NCBI RefSeq assembly: GCF_034259325.1
Contig: NZ_JAXIVS010000002.1
Coordinates: 886,386 to 950,385, forward strand
DNA from: Hyalangium ruber
GTDB lineage: Bacteria; Myxococcota; Myxococcia; Myxococcales; Myxococcaceae
Length of the DNA: 64,000 nt
Reading direction: 5' to 3'
In this document: in pieces, positions 63,932 to 64,000 of the stretch
Layout: the number at the start of each line of letters is the position of its first letter
How positions within the stretch are numbered: position 1 is the stretch's first letter
Position numbers and translations under genes: made by a program
Notes under the pieces: model-generated
The model's database searches: none
What the model was told of the DNA's origin: nothing
What the model saw: the letters and a program-made list of their open reading frames with translations, nothing else

Positions 63932-64000
63932 ATGCGCAGTCGAGGCTCGCCCGAAGAGTTGGAGCATCGGCGCTGGCTGGCCATCCAGCGCTTGGTGGAG
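63932..64000 (+). mobile_element. IS630-like transposase, N-terminal fragment at window edge
   Basis: The 23 codons from ATG at 63932 to the window end read MRSRGSPEELEHRRWLAIQR and LVE. RGSPEELERRR followed by a helical turn is the typical N-terminus of IS630-family transposases with their HTH. The rest of the element is beyond the window. The left end would lie between 63898 and 63931; IS630 inserts at TA, and the neighbouring stop is TAA at 63895-63897. With only 23 residues the call is tentative. Confidence 0.4.

Overview
This is a very GC-rich, densely packed bacterial chromosome segment that looks like a myxobacterium (Myxococcota, suborder Cystobacterineae, the Archangium/Cystobacter/Stigmatella/Hyalangium kind). 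The reasons are a retron whose reverse transcriptase (485 residues) and msr-msd layout match the Mx162/Sa163 family, an eukaryote-like Ser/Thr kinase, a SitA-like outer-membrane-exchange toxin with a probable immunity gene, ELWxxDGT-repeat and HEAT-repeat proteins, a TIGR02266-type PilZ protein, large hybrid histidine kinases and a probable sigma-54 promoter. No rRNA, tRNA or CRISPR array was seen.

Layout. 1-5510: a HEAT-repeat protein (cut by the left edge) overlapping a SWIM zinc-finger protein. 5580-7363: the retron. 7364-16514: ELWxxDGT lipoprotein, a CLC antiporter with fluoride-type motifs, a TonB-like protein downstream of an AbiEi-like antitoxin with no toxin partner, a large palindrome, CapA-like and membrane metallophosphoesterases, and mmsA next to what looks like the last codons of a lost upp gene. 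16700-20847: a solitary TssB-TssC-like sheath fusion, then the toxin/immunity pair. 20881-24921: a tightly overlapping three-gene operon with a DUF4166 protein, an acetyltransferase, a lipoprotein, and an ECF sigma factor with its membrane partner. 25036-29311: FeeM-like N-acyl amino acid synthase, a haem-oxygenase-like diiron enzyme, a Ser/Thr kinase with a GspE-N/MshEN-like tail, and a LuxR-type regulator preceded by two perfect dyads. 29767-39245: a secreted protein, a carbonic anhydrase-like/cysteine desulfurase operon, an MFS drug exporter, an M28 peptidase and a giant TolB-like amidohydrolase. 39352-42160: hsdM-hsdS without hsdR. 42213-52487: glycosyltransferase 39, a secretin-N-like domain protein, a TPR/Pro-rich protein behind the sigma-54 promoter, an ATPase with a PD-(D/E)XK tail, a Cys-rich secreted peptide, RtcB, PilZ, an M50 protease, a cupin and a metallo-beta-lactamase fold protein. 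52526-54132: a compact ATPase plus TOPRIM-like pair in a locally GC-poorer patch. 54136-63897: two histidine kinases, an App1-like phosphatase, a glucose dehydrogenase/GH15 operon and a membrane protein. 63932-64000: the first codons of an IS630-like transposase.

How the parts relate. Several accessory modules for conflict with phages or kin sit among housekeeping genes: the retron, the SitA-like pair, the ATPase/TOPRIM pair, the hsdMS methyltransferase, the orphan AbiEi protein and the ATPase-nuclease protein. The 25-29 kb block may be one signalling unit, because an acyl amino acid (autoinducer-synthase fold) enzyme, an oxidative tailoring enzyme, a kinase and a LuxR-type regulator are adjacent. 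The 60-63 kb operon looks like hydrolysis of an alpha-linked glucoside followed by oxidation of the released glucose. All functions are read from sequence motifs by eye; no database search or structure prediction was run.
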